Shown: positions 53,927-62,597, counted from the stretch's first letter. The stretch is DNA of 64,000 bases from JAUILA01 sp050289805 (GCA_050289805.1 JBNKGL010000001.1:124001-188000), one strand, 5' to 3'. Made by a program: numbers and translations. Notes: generated by a model not told the origin, from the letters alone.

Positions 53927-53962
53927 ACTTTCATTTAGCTAACTACATAAATCTAAAAGGAT

Positions 53963-54652
53963 ATGGGAAACAAGCAGCATCACAAAGTGCTTGTTGTGGA
54001 CGACGAAGAGGCAATTCTTGAACTCTTAAAGTACAACCTTGAAAAGCAGGGCTATGACGTGAAAACGGCTGGCGATGGAATGAAGGCGGTGGAAATCGCA
54101 AAAAAATATCATCCCGACCTTATTTTACTTGATATCATGATGCCGAAGCAGGACGGAGTTGAAACCTGCAGGCAAATCCGCGACATCCCCGAGCTTGCCC
54201 AGACATTCATTATCTTTCTTACCGCACGTTCCGAAGAGTATTCAGAAGTCGCTGCTTTTGATGTGGGTGCCGATGATTACATTACAAAACCAATCAAGCC
54301 CCGTGCGCTGATGAGTCGTATCAGTGCATTATTCCGCCGGGATTCCAAGAAGAAAACCGTGACCAACCAGGTATCCGTGGGAGATATGGTGATAGACCGG
54401 TCCAGCTATACCATCCGAAAAGATGGTGAAGAGATCACACTTCCAAAGAAAGAATTCGAACTTCTTTATTTTCTGGCTCAGAACCCAAACAAGGTTTACG
54501 GGAGGGAAGAGTTGCTCCAGAATATTTGGGGTTCCGACGTATATGTTCTGGCCAGAACCGTAGATGTTCACATCCGGAAAGTGCGTGAAAAGATCGGCGA
54601 TAATTATATTAAAACAATTAAAGGAGTCGGGTACAAGTTTAATCTGAACTAA
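53963..54652 (+). CDS. PhoB/OmpR-family response regulator
   Basis: The 229-residue protein has a receiver domain (1-120) with the acidic pair D13-D14, phospho-acceptor D57 in L-L-D-I-M-M-P, and K in I-T-K-P-I. A winged-helix DNA-binding domain (about 130-228) carries L-P-K-K-E-F-E-L-L and R-T-V-D-V-H-I-R-K-V-R. The histidine kinase gene follows after 4 bases. The regulated signal is unknown. Confidence 0.95.
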   Translation: MGNKQHHKVLVVDDEEAILELLKYNLEKQGYDVKTAGDGMKAVEIAKKYHPDLILLDIMMPKQDGVETCRQIRDIPELAQTFIIFLTARSEEYSEVAAFDVGADDYITKPIKPRALMSRISALFRRDSKKKTVTNQVSVGDMVIDRSSYTIRKDGEEITLPKKEFELLYFLAQNPNKVYGREELLQNIWGSDVYVLARTVDVHIRKVREKIGDNYIKTIKGVGYKFNLN

Positions 54653-54656
54653 TTCA

Positions 54657-55718
54657 ATGACTTTCAATTCACGCGGCATTGCCTTTTTGCTGGCGATATG
54701 TGTCGCGGCCGTCACCACTGCGTTCCTTTCACTTTTTGAGGAAGTTACCCGAAATGCACTGGTGGTGACATTCTTTGTTTCCCTTGGCGCCACCTACCTT
54801 TTAGTATTTATTGTTCTTGAATTCCTCATCTTCCGGGAAATGAACAATATCTATGATCTGCTGCAGAAACTGCGGGCAGATCAGCCGATCAATCTGGAGA
54901 ATATGGAGAGCAGTCCGCTCAACCCATTTCGCAAGATTAAGGAGGATATCCATCAGTTTGTCCAGTTAAAGGAAAAGGAGATTGATGAGTTGAAAAAGAT
55001 GGAGGCCTTTCGCAAAGAATTCATTGCCGATGTTAGCCATGAACTTAAAACACCGATTTTCGCGGCGCAGGGGTTTGTCCATACCTTGCTGGATGGAGCC
55101 GTGAAAGACAAAAGCGTACGTACAAGGTTTCTTAAAAAAGCAGCCAAGAGCCTCGATGGCCTTGATATGCTGGTTCAGGATTTGCTTACGCTTTCACAAA
55201 TAGAAACCGGTGAGATTAAGATGTATTTCGAGGATTTTGATATCCGCCGCCTTACCGAGGAAGTTTTCGATCAGTTTGAAAATAAGGCCGATAAGAAAAA
55301 GATTGATATGGGCTTTGAACCCGGGATACCCGATGAGGTGATTGTGCATGGGGACTGGCAGCGGATAAACCAGGTGATGACAAACCTGATCAGCAATGCG
55401 ATTAAATACTCAGGTGAAAAATGCAAGGTGCGTGTTAACTTCATTCCCGAAGGAGAATATGTTGAAATTGTTGTGAGTGATACAGGTGAGGGTATTCCCG
55501 AGAAGGATGTAAAACGAATTTTTGAACGGTTCTACCGGGTTGATAAAAGCCGGTCCCGTGAGAAGGGCGGCACCGGACTTGGGTTGGCGATCGTAAAACA
55601 CATCATGGAGGGTCATAATACAAAAGTGGAAGTGAGAAGTGTGGTGGGTAAGGGCTCTGAATTCCGTTTTAAACTGAAAGCAGGGGAAGAAGAGCCAGCA
55701 TTTGATGAGGTTGATTAA
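54657..55718 (+). CDS. PhoR-like sensor histidine kinase
   Basis: The 353-residue protein has two N-terminal membrane segments (about 8-28 and 35-57) with a very short periplasmic loop, then a HAMP-like linker, so it probably senses membrane or internal cues. His128 in D-V-S-H-E-L-K-T-P is the phosphorylation site. The ATPase domain shows N-L-I-S-N-A-I-K-Y-S (N box), D-T-G-E-G-I-P, and G-G-T-G-L-G-L-A-I-V-K. It is paired with the regulator 4 bases upstream. Confidence 0.95.
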   Translation: MTFNSRGIAFLLAICVAAVTTAFLSLFEEVTRNALVVTFFVSLGATYLLVFIVLEFLIFREMNNIYDLLQKLRADQPINLENMESSPLNPFRKIKEDIHQFVQLKEKEIDELKKMEAFRKEFIADVSHELKTPIFAAQGFVHTLLDGAVKDKSVRTRFLKKAAKSLDGLDMLVQDLLTLSQIETGEIKMYFEDFDIRRLTEEVFDQFENKADKKKIDMGFEPGIPDEVIVHGDWQRINQVMTNLISNAIKYSGEKCKVRVNFIPEGEYVEIVVSDTGEGIPEKDVKRIFERFYRVDKSRSREKGGTGLGLAIVKHIMEGHNTKVEVRSVVGKGSEFRFKLKAGEEEPAFDEVD

Positions 55719-55736
55719 CTTTGTCAAAAAAAAACG

Positions 55737-56450
55737 TTGGGCAAACAACAATTCAAAGATTTTATTCTGAAGGAGACAGATGATTTTATCATCATTAATA
55801 AACCTCCATTCGTTTCCACGCTTGAGGATCGTGTGATGGATACCAATATCCTTGCCATGGCAAGGAATTATCATGCGGATGCGCAGGTATGCCACAGGCT
55901 GGATAAGGAAACATCGGGTGTGCTGGTGATCGCAAAAAATCCGGAGGCATACCGTCATATGTCCCTGCAATTTCAGAACCGGCAGGTTTCAAAAGTATAT
56001 CATGCCGTTAGTGAGGGAATTCATGACTTTGACCAGATGGATGTGGAAGATCCGATCCGGAAACTGGGAAATGGCACAGTATGTATCGATAAGAGACGGG
56101 GGCGTGATGCGCAGACCTTTCTAAATACACTCAGGGCATTCCGGAAACATACGCTGGTTGAATGCCGGCCGGTGACCGGCCGGATGCATCAGATCCGTAT
56201 ACATCTGGCTCACCAGGGGGCACCTATTTCCGGGGATATACAGTATGGAGGACACCCATTTTACCTCAGTGAAATCAAGGCCAGGTATCGTTCGGGAAAG
56301 GATGAGGAGGAACAGCCTTTAATACGCCGGCTGGCATTGCATGCCATGAAGCTTACTTTTGAAGACCTGAAGGGTGAAAAAATCACCGTAGAGGCGCCAT
56401 ATCCAAAAGATTTCAGGGTTTTAGTGGCACAATTGGAAAAAAACTCGTGA
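55737..56450 (+). CDS. RluA-family pseudouridine synthase with TTG start
   Basis: The 237-residue enzyme isomerises uridine to pseudouridine in RNA. C-H-R-L-D-K-E-T-S-G near residue 60 has the catalytic aspartate, N-K-P-P-F-V-S-T-L precedes it, and C-R-P-V-T-G-R-M-H-Q-I-R-I-H-L near 150 is the second family block. There is no S4 domain. No ATG is in frame upstream of the conserved region; TTG 55737, 19 bases after the kinase stop, is the start. A run of nine A just before it is notable. The target (rRNA or tRNA) is unknown. Confidence 0.85.
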   Translation: MGKQQFKDFILKETDDFIIINKPPFVSTLEDRVMDTNILAMARNYHADAQVCHRLDKETSGVLVIAKNPEAYRHMSLQFQNRQVSKVYHAVSEGIHDFDQMDVEDPIRKLGNGTVCIDKRRGRDAQTFLNTLRAFRKHTLVECRPVTGRMHQIRIHLAHQGAPISGDIQYGGHPFYLSEIKARYRSGKDEEEQPLIRRLALHAMKLTFEDLKGEKITVEAPYPKDFRVLVAQLEKNS

Positions 56451-56487
56451 GAGTAACCCCGTATCACGCAAATATTTATACCCCCTG

Positions 56488-56518
56488 TTGCTTTTAAAAT
56501 TATATACATCTATCTTTG
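56488..56518 (+). promoter_or_regulatory. rplM operon promoter
   Basis: TTG (56488-56490), a 20-base spacer and TATCTTTG (56511-56518) are a perfect Bacteroidota promoter. Confidence 0.8.
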
Positions 56519-56546
56519 TGTCCCTTTTCGAGGGGAGTAGAGAATA

Positions 56547-56567
56547 ATGTCTAAAAATAAAGCTTGA
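56547..56567 (+). other. Six-codon leader ORF before rplM
   Basis: ATG 56547 opens a six-residue frame (M-S-K-N-K-A) ending at TGA 56565-56567, after GGGGAG at 56532-56537. It ends 4 bases before the rplM start. It is a candidate leader, not proven. Confidence 0.35.
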
Positions 56568-56571
56568 AGGC

Positions 56572-57018
56572 GTGAATATTTTAAGTTATAAAACCATTTC
56601 GGCAAATAAGGCGACCGTAACGAAGGAATGGGTCGTTGTAGACGCTGAATCTAAGGCGCTGGGAAGACTGGCGAGTGAAGTTGCCCGTATCATCAGGGGA
56701 AAGCACAAGCCTGATTTTACACCGCATGTGGATTGTGGGGATAATGTGATTGTGATCAATGCGGATAAGGTAAAACTTACCGGTAAGAAATGGACCGACA
56801 AGCAATATGTTTCTCACACAGGATATCCTGGTGGTCAGCGTACTGAAACACCTAAAGAAGTGATGAACAAGAAATCATCTACGATTCTGGTGGAACGTGC
56901 TGTTCGCGGAATGCTGCCTAAGAATAGACTGGGGAGTGCCTTATTCGGTAATTTATATGTGTATGAGGGAGCCGAGCATCCTCATGCCGCCCAACAACCC
57001 AAAGAACTCAAATTTTAA
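56572..57018 (+). CDS. rplM: 50S ribosomal protein L13
   Basis: The start is GTG 56572, since N-I-L-S-Y-K-T-I-S-A-N-K matches the conserved Bacteroidota L13 N-terminus and no in-frame ATG lies upstream. The 148-residue protein shows W-V-V-V-D-A, L-G-R-L-A-S, G-D-N-V-I-V-I-N-A, G-M-L-P-K-N-R-L-G, and ends with H-A-A-Q-Q-P. L13 binds 23S rRNA early in assembly. rpsI follows after 2 bases. In many bacteria L13 also represses its own mRNA; no such site is demonstrated here. Confidence 0.97.
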   Translation: MNILSYKTISANKATVTKEWVVVDAESKALGRLASEVARIIRGKHKPDFTPHVDCGDNVIVINADKVKLTGKKWTDKQYVSHTGYPGGQRTETPKEVMNKKSSTILVERAVRGMLPKNRLGSALFGNLYVYEGAEHPHAAQQPKELKF

Positions 57019-57020
57019 GA

Positions 57021-57407
57021 ATGGAAGTAATTAGTTCAATCGGAAGAAGAAAAACATCGGTGGCCAGAATATACATGTCTGCCGGTAAGGGAGAGATCGT
57101 GGTGAACGAGAAGTCTGTGAAGGATTATTTTCCTTCAGAGATTCTGCAAACTATTGTTATGCAGCCCCTGAATGTAGTTGACGCAGTTGGAAATTTTGAC
57201 ATTAAAGTCAATGTTGATGGCGGCGGACCAAAAGGACAGGCAGAAGCAATTCGCCTGGCGGTTTCACGAGCCCTCGTAGAGGTGGATGATGAAAATCGCC
57301 CTCCTTTAAAGAAGGAAGGATTCCTGACGCGTGATCCACGCATGGTAGAACGTAAAAAATACGGAAGAAGAAAAGCGAGAAGAAGATTCCAGTTTAGCAA
57401 GCGTTAA
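57021..57407 (+). CDS. rpsI: 30S ribosomal protein S9
   Basis: The 128-residue protein has the S9 pattern: I-G-R-R-K-T-S-V-A-R near the start, G-G-G-P-K-G-Q-A-E-A-I-R in the middle, L-T-R-D-P-R-M-V-E-R-K-K-Y-G near the end, and the C-terminal F-S-K-R whose tail reaches the P-site tRNA. It is in the same operon as rplM and rpsB. Confidence 0.97.
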   Translation: MEVISSIGRRKTSVARIYMSAGKGEIVVNEKSVKDYFPSEILQTIVMQPLNVVDAVGNFDIKVNVDGGGPKGQAEAIRLAVSRALVEVDDENRPPLKKEGFLTRDPRMVERKKYGRRKARRRFQFSKR

Positions 57408-57444
57408 TACGCATTGTATCCTGGCGATTCAGAAAACAAGTAAT

Positions 57445-58215
57445 ATGGCAGATAAATTAACACAAAAAGACTTACTGGATGCTGGTGTTCACTTTGGACA
57501 CTTAACGAGAAAGTGGGATCCTAAAATGGCTCCATATATTTTTATGGAGAAGAATGGTATCCACATTATTGATTTAAATAAGACCCTTGAGTGCCTCGAC
57601 AAAGCATCTTATGCACTTAAGAACATCATACGTTCCGGACGAAAAGTACTTTTCGTTGCGACAAAGAAACAGGCTCAGGATGTAGTTGCCGGTGAGGCGC
57701 AGCGTCTGAATATGCCATACGTAACCGAAAGATGGTTGGGTGGTATGCTTACAAACTTTGCAACGATTCGTAAGTCATTGAAAAAAATGACATCCATCGA
57801 CAAGTTGATGAAAGATGAATCATATCAGAACCTTGCCAAGCGTGAGCGTCTGATGATTTCACGTGAAAAAGCAAAGCTGGAGCGTGTATTGGGCGGTATT
57901 GCGGATTTGAACCGTTTGCCCGCTGCACTCTTTGTGATTGACGTTAAGCGTGAGCACATCGCAGTGAAGGAAGCTCAGAAACTGAACATCCCTGTTTTCG
58001 CGATGGTCGATACGAATTCAGATCCTACCGGAGTTGATTTCCCGATCCCTGCGAATGATGATGCTTTCAAGTCAATCTCCCTGATCACTACCCAAATCGG
58101 TCAAGTGATTGAAGAGTCGCTGATGGAAAGAAAGAAGGATAAGGAAGAAGCGGCACTGAAGAAGGAAGAGGAAGCGAAGAAGAAAGCTGACGAAAAAGAG
58201 ACCGTAGAGAAATAA
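57445..58215 (+). CDS. rpsB: 30S ribosomal protein S2
   Basis: The 256-residue protein has L-L-D-A-G-V-H-F-G-H, K-W-D-P-K-M-A-P-Y-I-F, F-V-A-T-K-K-Q-A, R-W-L-G-G-M-L-T-N-F, and D-T-N-S-D-P, all S2 hallmarks. The C-terminus is a highly charged Lys/Glu tail (about 228-256). A strong terminator follows before tsf, so the usual rpsB-tsf pair is partly uncoupled. Confidence 0.97.
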   Translation: MADKLTQKDLLDAGVHFGHLTRKWDPKMAPYIFMEKNGIHIIDLNKTLECLDKASYALKNIIRSGRKVLFVATKKQAQDVVAGEAQRLNMPYVTERWLGGMLTNFATIRKSLKKMTSIDKLMKDESYQNLAKRERLMISREKAKLERVLGGIADLNRLPAALFVIDVKREHIAVKEAQKLNIPVFAMVDTNSDPTGVDFPIPANDDAFKSISLITTQIGQVIEESLMERKKDKEEAALKKEEEAKKKADEKETVEK

Positions 58216-58240
58216 GACATCTTATTTGAATGATCATACA

Positions 58241-58280
58241 AAATTGAACATCGGTCGAATGCTGGTGTTCAATTTTTTTT
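58241..58280 (+). terminator. Terminator/attenuator between rpsB and tsf
   Basis: AAATTGAACA (58241-58250) pairs perfectly with TGTTCAATTT (58266-58275), with a T run through 58280. tsf follows 40 bases later. Confidence 0.85.
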
Positions 58281-58319
58281 AATAAGTAACCTAGTAGTTA
58301 ATTCATAAAAGTATAAACC

Positions 58320-59150
58320 ATGGCTATTACAGCAAAAGAAGTAAATAAGCTCAGACAAATGACTGGTGCAGGTATGATGGACTGCAAAAAAGCACTGGTT
58401 GAGGCAGATGGTGATTTCGAGAAAGCAATCGATTTTCTCCGTAAGAAAGGACAGAAAGTGTCTGCATCACGTGCAGATCGCGAAACCACCGAAGGTGCGG
58501 TATTTGTGAAGACCAACGAAGACCATACCCAGGGTGTAATGGTGGCATTGAGCTGTGAGACCGACTTTGTAGGTAAGAATGAAGAATTCCAAAAACTCGG
58601 TGAGCAGATCCTGGATGTTGCTTTTGCAAGCAAGCCTTCAGATGTTGAGCAGTTGAAAGCTGAGAAGATCGGCGATATTACTGTTGCCGAGAAAATTACT
58701 GAACTCATCGGTAAGATTGGAGAGAAAATTGAGATCAGCGAATATGTAACCATTACCGGAGAAGCAGTGGTTCCCTATATTCATGCCGGCAGTAAATTAG
58801 GTGTTCTTGTTGCCCTCACTGGTGTGAACGGAACGGATGTAACGGATGCAGGTAAAGATGTGGGAATGCAAATTGCAGCCATGAATCCTGTAGCGGTTGA
58901 CGAGGCAGGTGTTGATGCGGATACTGTGAAAAAAGAGCTTGAAATTGGAAAAGAGCAGGCGCTTGCAGAAGGAAAACCTGAAAATATTGTGGAAAAGATT
59001 GCGCAGGGTAAACTTCAGAAATTTTACAAGGACAATACCTTGTTGAAGCAGCAGTTTGTGAAGGATTCTTCAATGACGGTTCAGGATTACCTGAATAGCA
59101 TCACAAAGGGATTGTCTGTAGCAAGCTTCAAGCGGGTTTCTATCGGATAA
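58320..59150 (+). CDS. tsf: Elongation factor Ts
   Basis: The 276-residue protein recycles EF-Tu by releasing GDP. V-N-K-L-R-Q-M-T-G-A-G-M-M-D-C-K-K-A-L near the start is the diagnostic EF-Ts N-terminus, followed by S-C-E-T-D-F-V near residue 80 and Q-I-A-A-M-N-P near 185. It is the last gene of the ribosomal run, with its own terminator at 59178-59207. Confidence 0.97.
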   Translation: MAITAKEVNKLRQMTGAGMMDCKKALVEADGDFEKAIDFLRKKGQKVSASRADRETTEGAVFVKTNEDHTQGVMVALSCETDFVGKNEEFQKLGEQILDVAFASKPSDVEQLKAEKIGDITVAEKITELIGKIGEKIEISEYVTITGEAVVPYIHAGSKLGVLVALTGVNGTDVTDAGKDVGMQIAAMNPVAVDEAGVDADTVKKELEIGKEQALAEGKPENIVEKIAQGKLQKFYKDNTLLKQQFVKDSSMTVQDYLNSITKGLSVASFKRVSIG

Positions 59151-59177
59151 TCAGATAAAGATTCATAAAATCAAAAA

Positions 59178-59207
59178 AGGCTGTCCTTATGGGCAGCCTC
59201 TTTTTTT
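59178..59207 (+). terminator. tsf terminator
   Basis: AGGCTGTCC (59178-59186) pairs with GGGCAGCCT (59191-59199) with one G-U and a 4-base loop; seven T follow at 59201-59207. Confidence 0.85.
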
Positions 59208-59247
59208 GTTCCAGTTCTTTCAATCTGATTGTAATCGTGTAACTTTT

Positions 59248-59535
59248 TTATTTGTCATCTTTTTTCCTGAAAGCTGCTTCTATGGCTTTCCCGAGTTCCC
59301 GGGCTGCCCGGTCCAGGCGGTCGTGAACCTCATCAAAACGGTCTTTATGTTTTTCCCTGAAATCATCAATTTCACCGCGTAACGTATCGCCTTTTTTCTT
59401 TAATTCTTCAATTTCATCGGCATAGTCTGCCTTGGCTTTTTCCTTCAGATTGTGCAGGTCTTCTATCATCGCATCCAATTTTTTGCCGAGGTCAGTCATG
59501 ATTTTTTCCGCATTACCTTGTGTATTTGTGGTCAT
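59248..59535 (-). CDS. Small coiled-coil protein of unknown function
   Basis: The 95-residue protein is almost entirely charged helix, with heptad-like hydrophobic spacing from residue 10 to 90 (L-G-K-K-L-D-A-M-I-E-D-L, I-D-D-F-R-E-K-H). There is no signal peptide or membrane segment. It resembles apolipoprotein-like or YtxH-like helical proteins only in composition. It is convergent with tsf and divergent from the next gene. Confidence 0.7.
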   Translation of the reverse strand: MTTNTQGNAEKIMTDLGKKLDAMIEDLHNLKEKAKADYADEIEELKKKGDTLRGEIDDFREKHKDRFDEVHDRLDRAARELGKAIEAAFRKKDDK

Positions 59536-59609
59536 GGTCTGTTAAGTTTGATTAGCTATTATGAATTTACAAAACATCGTTGTCAAATACGGTGTTATTT
59601 TCGGTAAAT

Positions 59610-60296
59610 ATGTCGCTAAACCCACTGGAAGATATCGCCAAGATGCTGCATGATAAATGCAGTGCAAAACAGGTAGCATTTAAGAATCTTGAAAAGGCCT
59701 TTGGGCTGCTGTACAAGGAATCACAACATGTTATTCAGACTATCAGCGGTCACCTCATGGAAGGAACTGATCCCGATGTGCGCGTGGGAGTCTTTGAAGT
59801 AAACGAGAACGAATTCCACGTAAAGATTGCAGGCGATCTGCTCGTTTTTATTCTGCATACCAATATTGTGACACTTGATCCCGAACATGGTCTGAATAAA
59901 TCGCCCTACGTGATGGAAAACCCTTCCCGTAAATACCTGGGACAGATCAATGTGTACAATTTCATGGCCGATACATTCAAATACAACAGACTGAATGATG
60001 CAGGTTATCTCCTGGCCAGGTTTTTCGTGAATGCCGATAACCATTTCCTGGTGGAGGCCGACGGTCAGCTGGGATTCAATTTCAATGATATTTCAGACAG
60101 GGAAGTCAACGAAAGTGATATCAGTATTTTTATCCAGTTGTTGATTGTAAAAGCAATTGAGACAGACCTTGTGACCCCGCCATTTCCTTCCATACGATTG
60201 ATCACACTCAATGAAAAGGTCGGTTTGACTTCATCCCTGGGCATGGGACAGAAAATTGGTTTTCAGATGTCTTATGACCGGGATCAACTGCAATAA
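59610..60296 (+). CDS. Conserved protein of unknown function
   Basis: ATG 59610 is the first reasonable start and gives 228 residues; the frame extends ten codons further to a TTG. The sequence is mixed alpha/beta with G-V-F-E-V-N-E-N-E-F-H-V and N-P-S-R-K-Y-L-G-Q-I-N-V-Y-N-F-M as its most distinctive blocks. No catalytic motif, signal peptide or membrane segment is seen. It lies 4 bases before a small lipoprotein gene and the cmk gene, so all three are probably in one transcript. Confidence 0.72.
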   Translation: MSLNPLEDIAKMLHDKCSAKQVAFKNLEKAFGLLYKESQHVIQTISGHLMEGTDPDVRVGVFEVNENEFHVKIAGDLLVFILHTNIVTLDPEHGLNKSPYVMENPSRKYLGQINVYNFMADTFKYNRLNDAGYLLARFFVNADNHFLVEADGQLGFNFNDISDREVNESDISIFIQLLIVKAIETDLVTPPFPSIRLITLNEKVGLTSSLGMGQKIGFQMSYDRDQLQ

Positions 60297-60300
60297 ATAC

Positions 60301-60426
60301 ATGAAAAACCGGTCGCTCATCATAATACTCTCACTGATCCTGGCTGCAGGATGCGCTTCTTCGCATAAGCGTCCGGGGAAGATCAAGCCCGGCAAACCGA
60401 TTCCCTGTCCTCAAAAAGACTGCTGA
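60301..60426 (+). CDS. 41-residue lipoprotein directly upstream of cmk
   Basis: The frame from ATG 60301 encodes 41 residues with a textbook lipoprotein signal: M-K-N-R-S then hydrophobic I-I-I-L-S-L-I-L and lipobox L-A-A-G-C at residue 18. The mature peptide is short, basic and proline-rich with a C-P-C-like C-terminus (P-C-P-Q-K-D-C). The stop overlaps no base of cmk but abuts it (TGAATG), which supports real translation. The function is unknown. Confidence 0.68.
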   Translation: MKNRSLIIILSLILAAGCASSHKRPGKIKPGKPIPCPQKDC

Positions 60427-61107
60427 ATGAAGAAGATCATCATTGCTATCGACGGATATTCTGCATGCGGCAAAAGTACCACGGCAAAAAGGGTGGCTGA
60501 GCATCTTGGATATGCCTACATTGATTCCGGGGCTATGTACCGTGCAGTCACACTTTACTTTCTCGAAAATCATGTGTCACTTACCAACCAGAAGGAGGTG
60601 GACAAGGCCCTTTCGGAAATTGAAATTCATTTTGAAAATATCAAGGGAGTTAACACGACGTTTCTCAACGGATCGAATGTTGAAAAACAGATTCGCAAAA
60701 TGAATGTTAGTAATCATGTAAGTGAAGTCAGTACCCTTGCATCTGTTCGGGAAGCGATGGTTGCACAACAGCGTACCATGGGAAAAAAGAAGGGTGTGGT
60801 CATGGATGGAAGGGATATTGGAACCGTTGTATTTCCGGAGGCTGAACTTAAAATATTTATGACGGCCGATATGGAAATTCGGGCGGAACGAAGGCAGCTC
60901 GAACTGCTTGAAAAGGGCCAGGCATTGAACCTCGATGAGATCAGGGATAACCTGGCCAAAAGGGATCACATAGATGCCACGCGTCAGGAAAGTCCGTTGC
61001 GCAAAGCCGATGATGCAGTCATTCTGGATACTTCCGGAATAACGCTTGAGGAACAAGTGCAGGAAGTGGTGGCGCTGGCAAAGGAAAAAATGATGGAAAA
61101 TGCCTGA
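60427..61107 (+). CDS. cmk: Cytidylate kinase
   Basis: The 226-residue kinase phosphorylates CMP and dCMP. The Walker A motif G-Y-S-A-C-G-K-S-T, D-S-G-A-M-Y-R-A-V, M-D-G-R-D-I-G-T-V-V-F-P, and A-D-D-A-V-I-L-D-T-S-G near the C-terminus are those of Cmk. The Walker A carries C where many have S, which is common enough in Bacteroidota. It abuts the small lipoprotein. Confidence 0.95.
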   Translation: MKKIIIAIDGYSACGKSTTAKRVAEHLGYAYIDSGAMYRAVTLYFLENHVSLTNQKEVDKALSEIEIHFENIKGVNTTFLNGSNVEKQIRKMNVSNHVSEVSTLASVREAMVAQQRTMGKKKGVVMDGRDIGTVVFPEAELKIFMTADMEIRAERRQLELLEKGQALNLDEIRDNLAKRDHIDATRQESPLRKADDAVILDTSGITLEEQVQEVVALAKEKMMENA

Positions 61108-61190
61108 AAAGCCTTTTTTTAAAGGAATTTAGGGTGTTTTTTATTTAGTGTAAAATAGAGATAATCAATTTTAATTGTAGGAAAAATTCT

Positions 61191-61198
61191 TAATTTTG
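61191..61198 (+). promoter_or_regulatory. Likely nqr operon -7 element
   Basis: TAATTTTG matches TAnnTTTG, about 40 bases before nqrA. The nearest TTG (61175-61177) is only 13 bases upstream, so the -33 element is uncertain. Confidence 0.45.
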
Positions 61199-61238
61199 CC
61201 TCAATTTTAAAGGTAGACCAGAATCTTACGAAGAACGC

Positions 61239-62597
61239 ATGTCTAAACAGATCAAGCTAAGGAAAGGGTTTGACATCAATCTGGCGGGTAAAGCCGACAG
61301 AAAAATCGCCGAGGCGCCTCAACCTGAAACATTCGCCTATAAACCCACCAGCTTTCATGGTATTTTACGGCCCAAGTTATTAGTCAATGAAGGGGACACA
61401 GTGAAGGCGGGAACACCCATTCTTTTCGATAAAAAGAATGACAGGGTGAAACACGTTGCACCTGTAAGCGGAGAAATTGTTGAAATCCGCCGCGGAGAGA
61501 AAAGGAAATTGCTCGAAATCGTGATCCTTGCAGATCGTGAGATCGAGTATGAGTCATTCCCTAAAAATCCCGAACCTGAGACGATGTCACGGGAAGAAAT
61601 TGTGGAACATCTGCTTCAGTCAGGAACGTGGCTGAATATCATTGAGCGTCCGTATGGCGTTGTAGCCAATCCGGAAGCCACCCCGAAGTCGATTTTCATC
61701 AGCTGTTTCGATTCACATCCGCTGGCACCCGATTACAACTTCATCTTCAAGGGAAGTGATGAGTACTTTGCAACCGGGCTGGAAGTTTTGAAAAAACTCA
61801 CCACAGGTCGCGTAAACCTGGGTGTTTCGCCCGACAGTGAAACACTTCCCATGTTTACGAAAGCTTCGGGAGTTGATGTGAACACTTTCAACGGACCCCA
61901 TCCTGCAGGAAATGTGGGTGTTCAAATTCATCATACAGATCCGATTGCCAAGGGTGATATTGTATGGACACTGAATCCGTATGGAGTAATTCAGATCGGT
62001 AAGCTCTTCAGGGATGGAATATATGATGCTTCGAAAATGGTGGCCGTTACCGGATCCGAAATAAAAAACCCGCAATACTATAAAACATATTCCGGGGCAA
62101 ATATTAAGAATATGATCGCCGGAAATACGACTTCCGAGCATGTTCGATATATCTCTGGAAACGTGCTGACGGGAACTCGTATTGCCCATGATGGCTTTCT
62201 GGGATTTTTTGATCACCAGATTACCGTTATTCCGGAAGGAGATTATTACGAAATGTTCGGCTGGATCAAGCCTACATTTAACCGACCTAGCTTTCACCGG
62301 GCCTTCGGACTCCTGAGCTTCCTGAACCCGGGAAAAGAATATGTGGTTGATACCAATACAAAAGGGGAGCCGCGTGCTTTCGTTCAGACCGGGGTTTTTG
62401 AAAAAGTGACCCCGATGGATATCCTTCCAACCTATCTATTCAAAGCCATCCTGGCAGAGGATTACGATGATATGGAAGAACTTGGAATCTATGAACTGAT
62501 TGAAGAGGATGTCGCTCTGTGTGAATACGTGGATGTCTCAAAACATGATATCCAGGAAATTTTGAGAGAAGGTCTAGATTTATTACGATATAGTTAA
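61239..62597 (+). CDS. nqrA: Na+-translocating NADH:quinone reductase subunit A
   Basis: The 452-residue subunit starts with I-K-L-R-K-G-F-D-I-N-L-A-G-K-A and has H-G-I-L-R-P-K and V-N-E-G-D-T-V-K-A-G-T-P-I-L (a lipoyl-like half). F-D-S-H-P-L-A-P-D and N-G-P-H-P-A-G-N-V-G-V-Q-I-H-H follow, as in NqrA. It is the peripheral subunit of the six-subunit Na+-NQR, which couples NADH oxidation to sodium export. nqrB follows after 17 bases. Confidence 0.97.
   Translation: MSKQIKLRKGFDINLAGKADRKIAEAPQPETFAYKPTSFHGILRPKLLVNEGDTVKAGTPILFDKKNDRVKHVAPVSGEIVEIRRGEKRKLLEIVILADREIEYESFPKNPEPETMSREEIVEHLLQSGTWLNIIERPYGVVANPEATPKSIFISCFDSHPLAPDYNFIFKGSDEYFATGLEVLKKLTTGRVNLGVSPDSETLPMFTKASGVDVNTFNGPHPAGNVGVQIHHTDPIAKGDIVWTLNPYGVIQIGKLFRDGIYDASKMVAVTGSEIKNPQYYKTYSGANIKNMIAGNTTSEHVRYISGNVLTGTRIAHDGFLGFFDHQITVIPEGDYYEMFGWIKPTFNRPSFHRAFGLLSFLNPGKEYVVDTNTKGEPRAFVQTGVFEKVTPMDILPTYLFKAILAEDYDDMEELGIYELIEEDVALCEYVDVSKHDIQEILREGLDLLRYS

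Noticed and set aside
55410..55970. 186-residue leftward frame
   Set aside because: It is antisense to the histidine kinase and pseudouridine synthase genes, both clearly real.
61713..62297. 194-residue leftward frame
   Set aside because: It is antisense to nqrA, with no homology or start signal.
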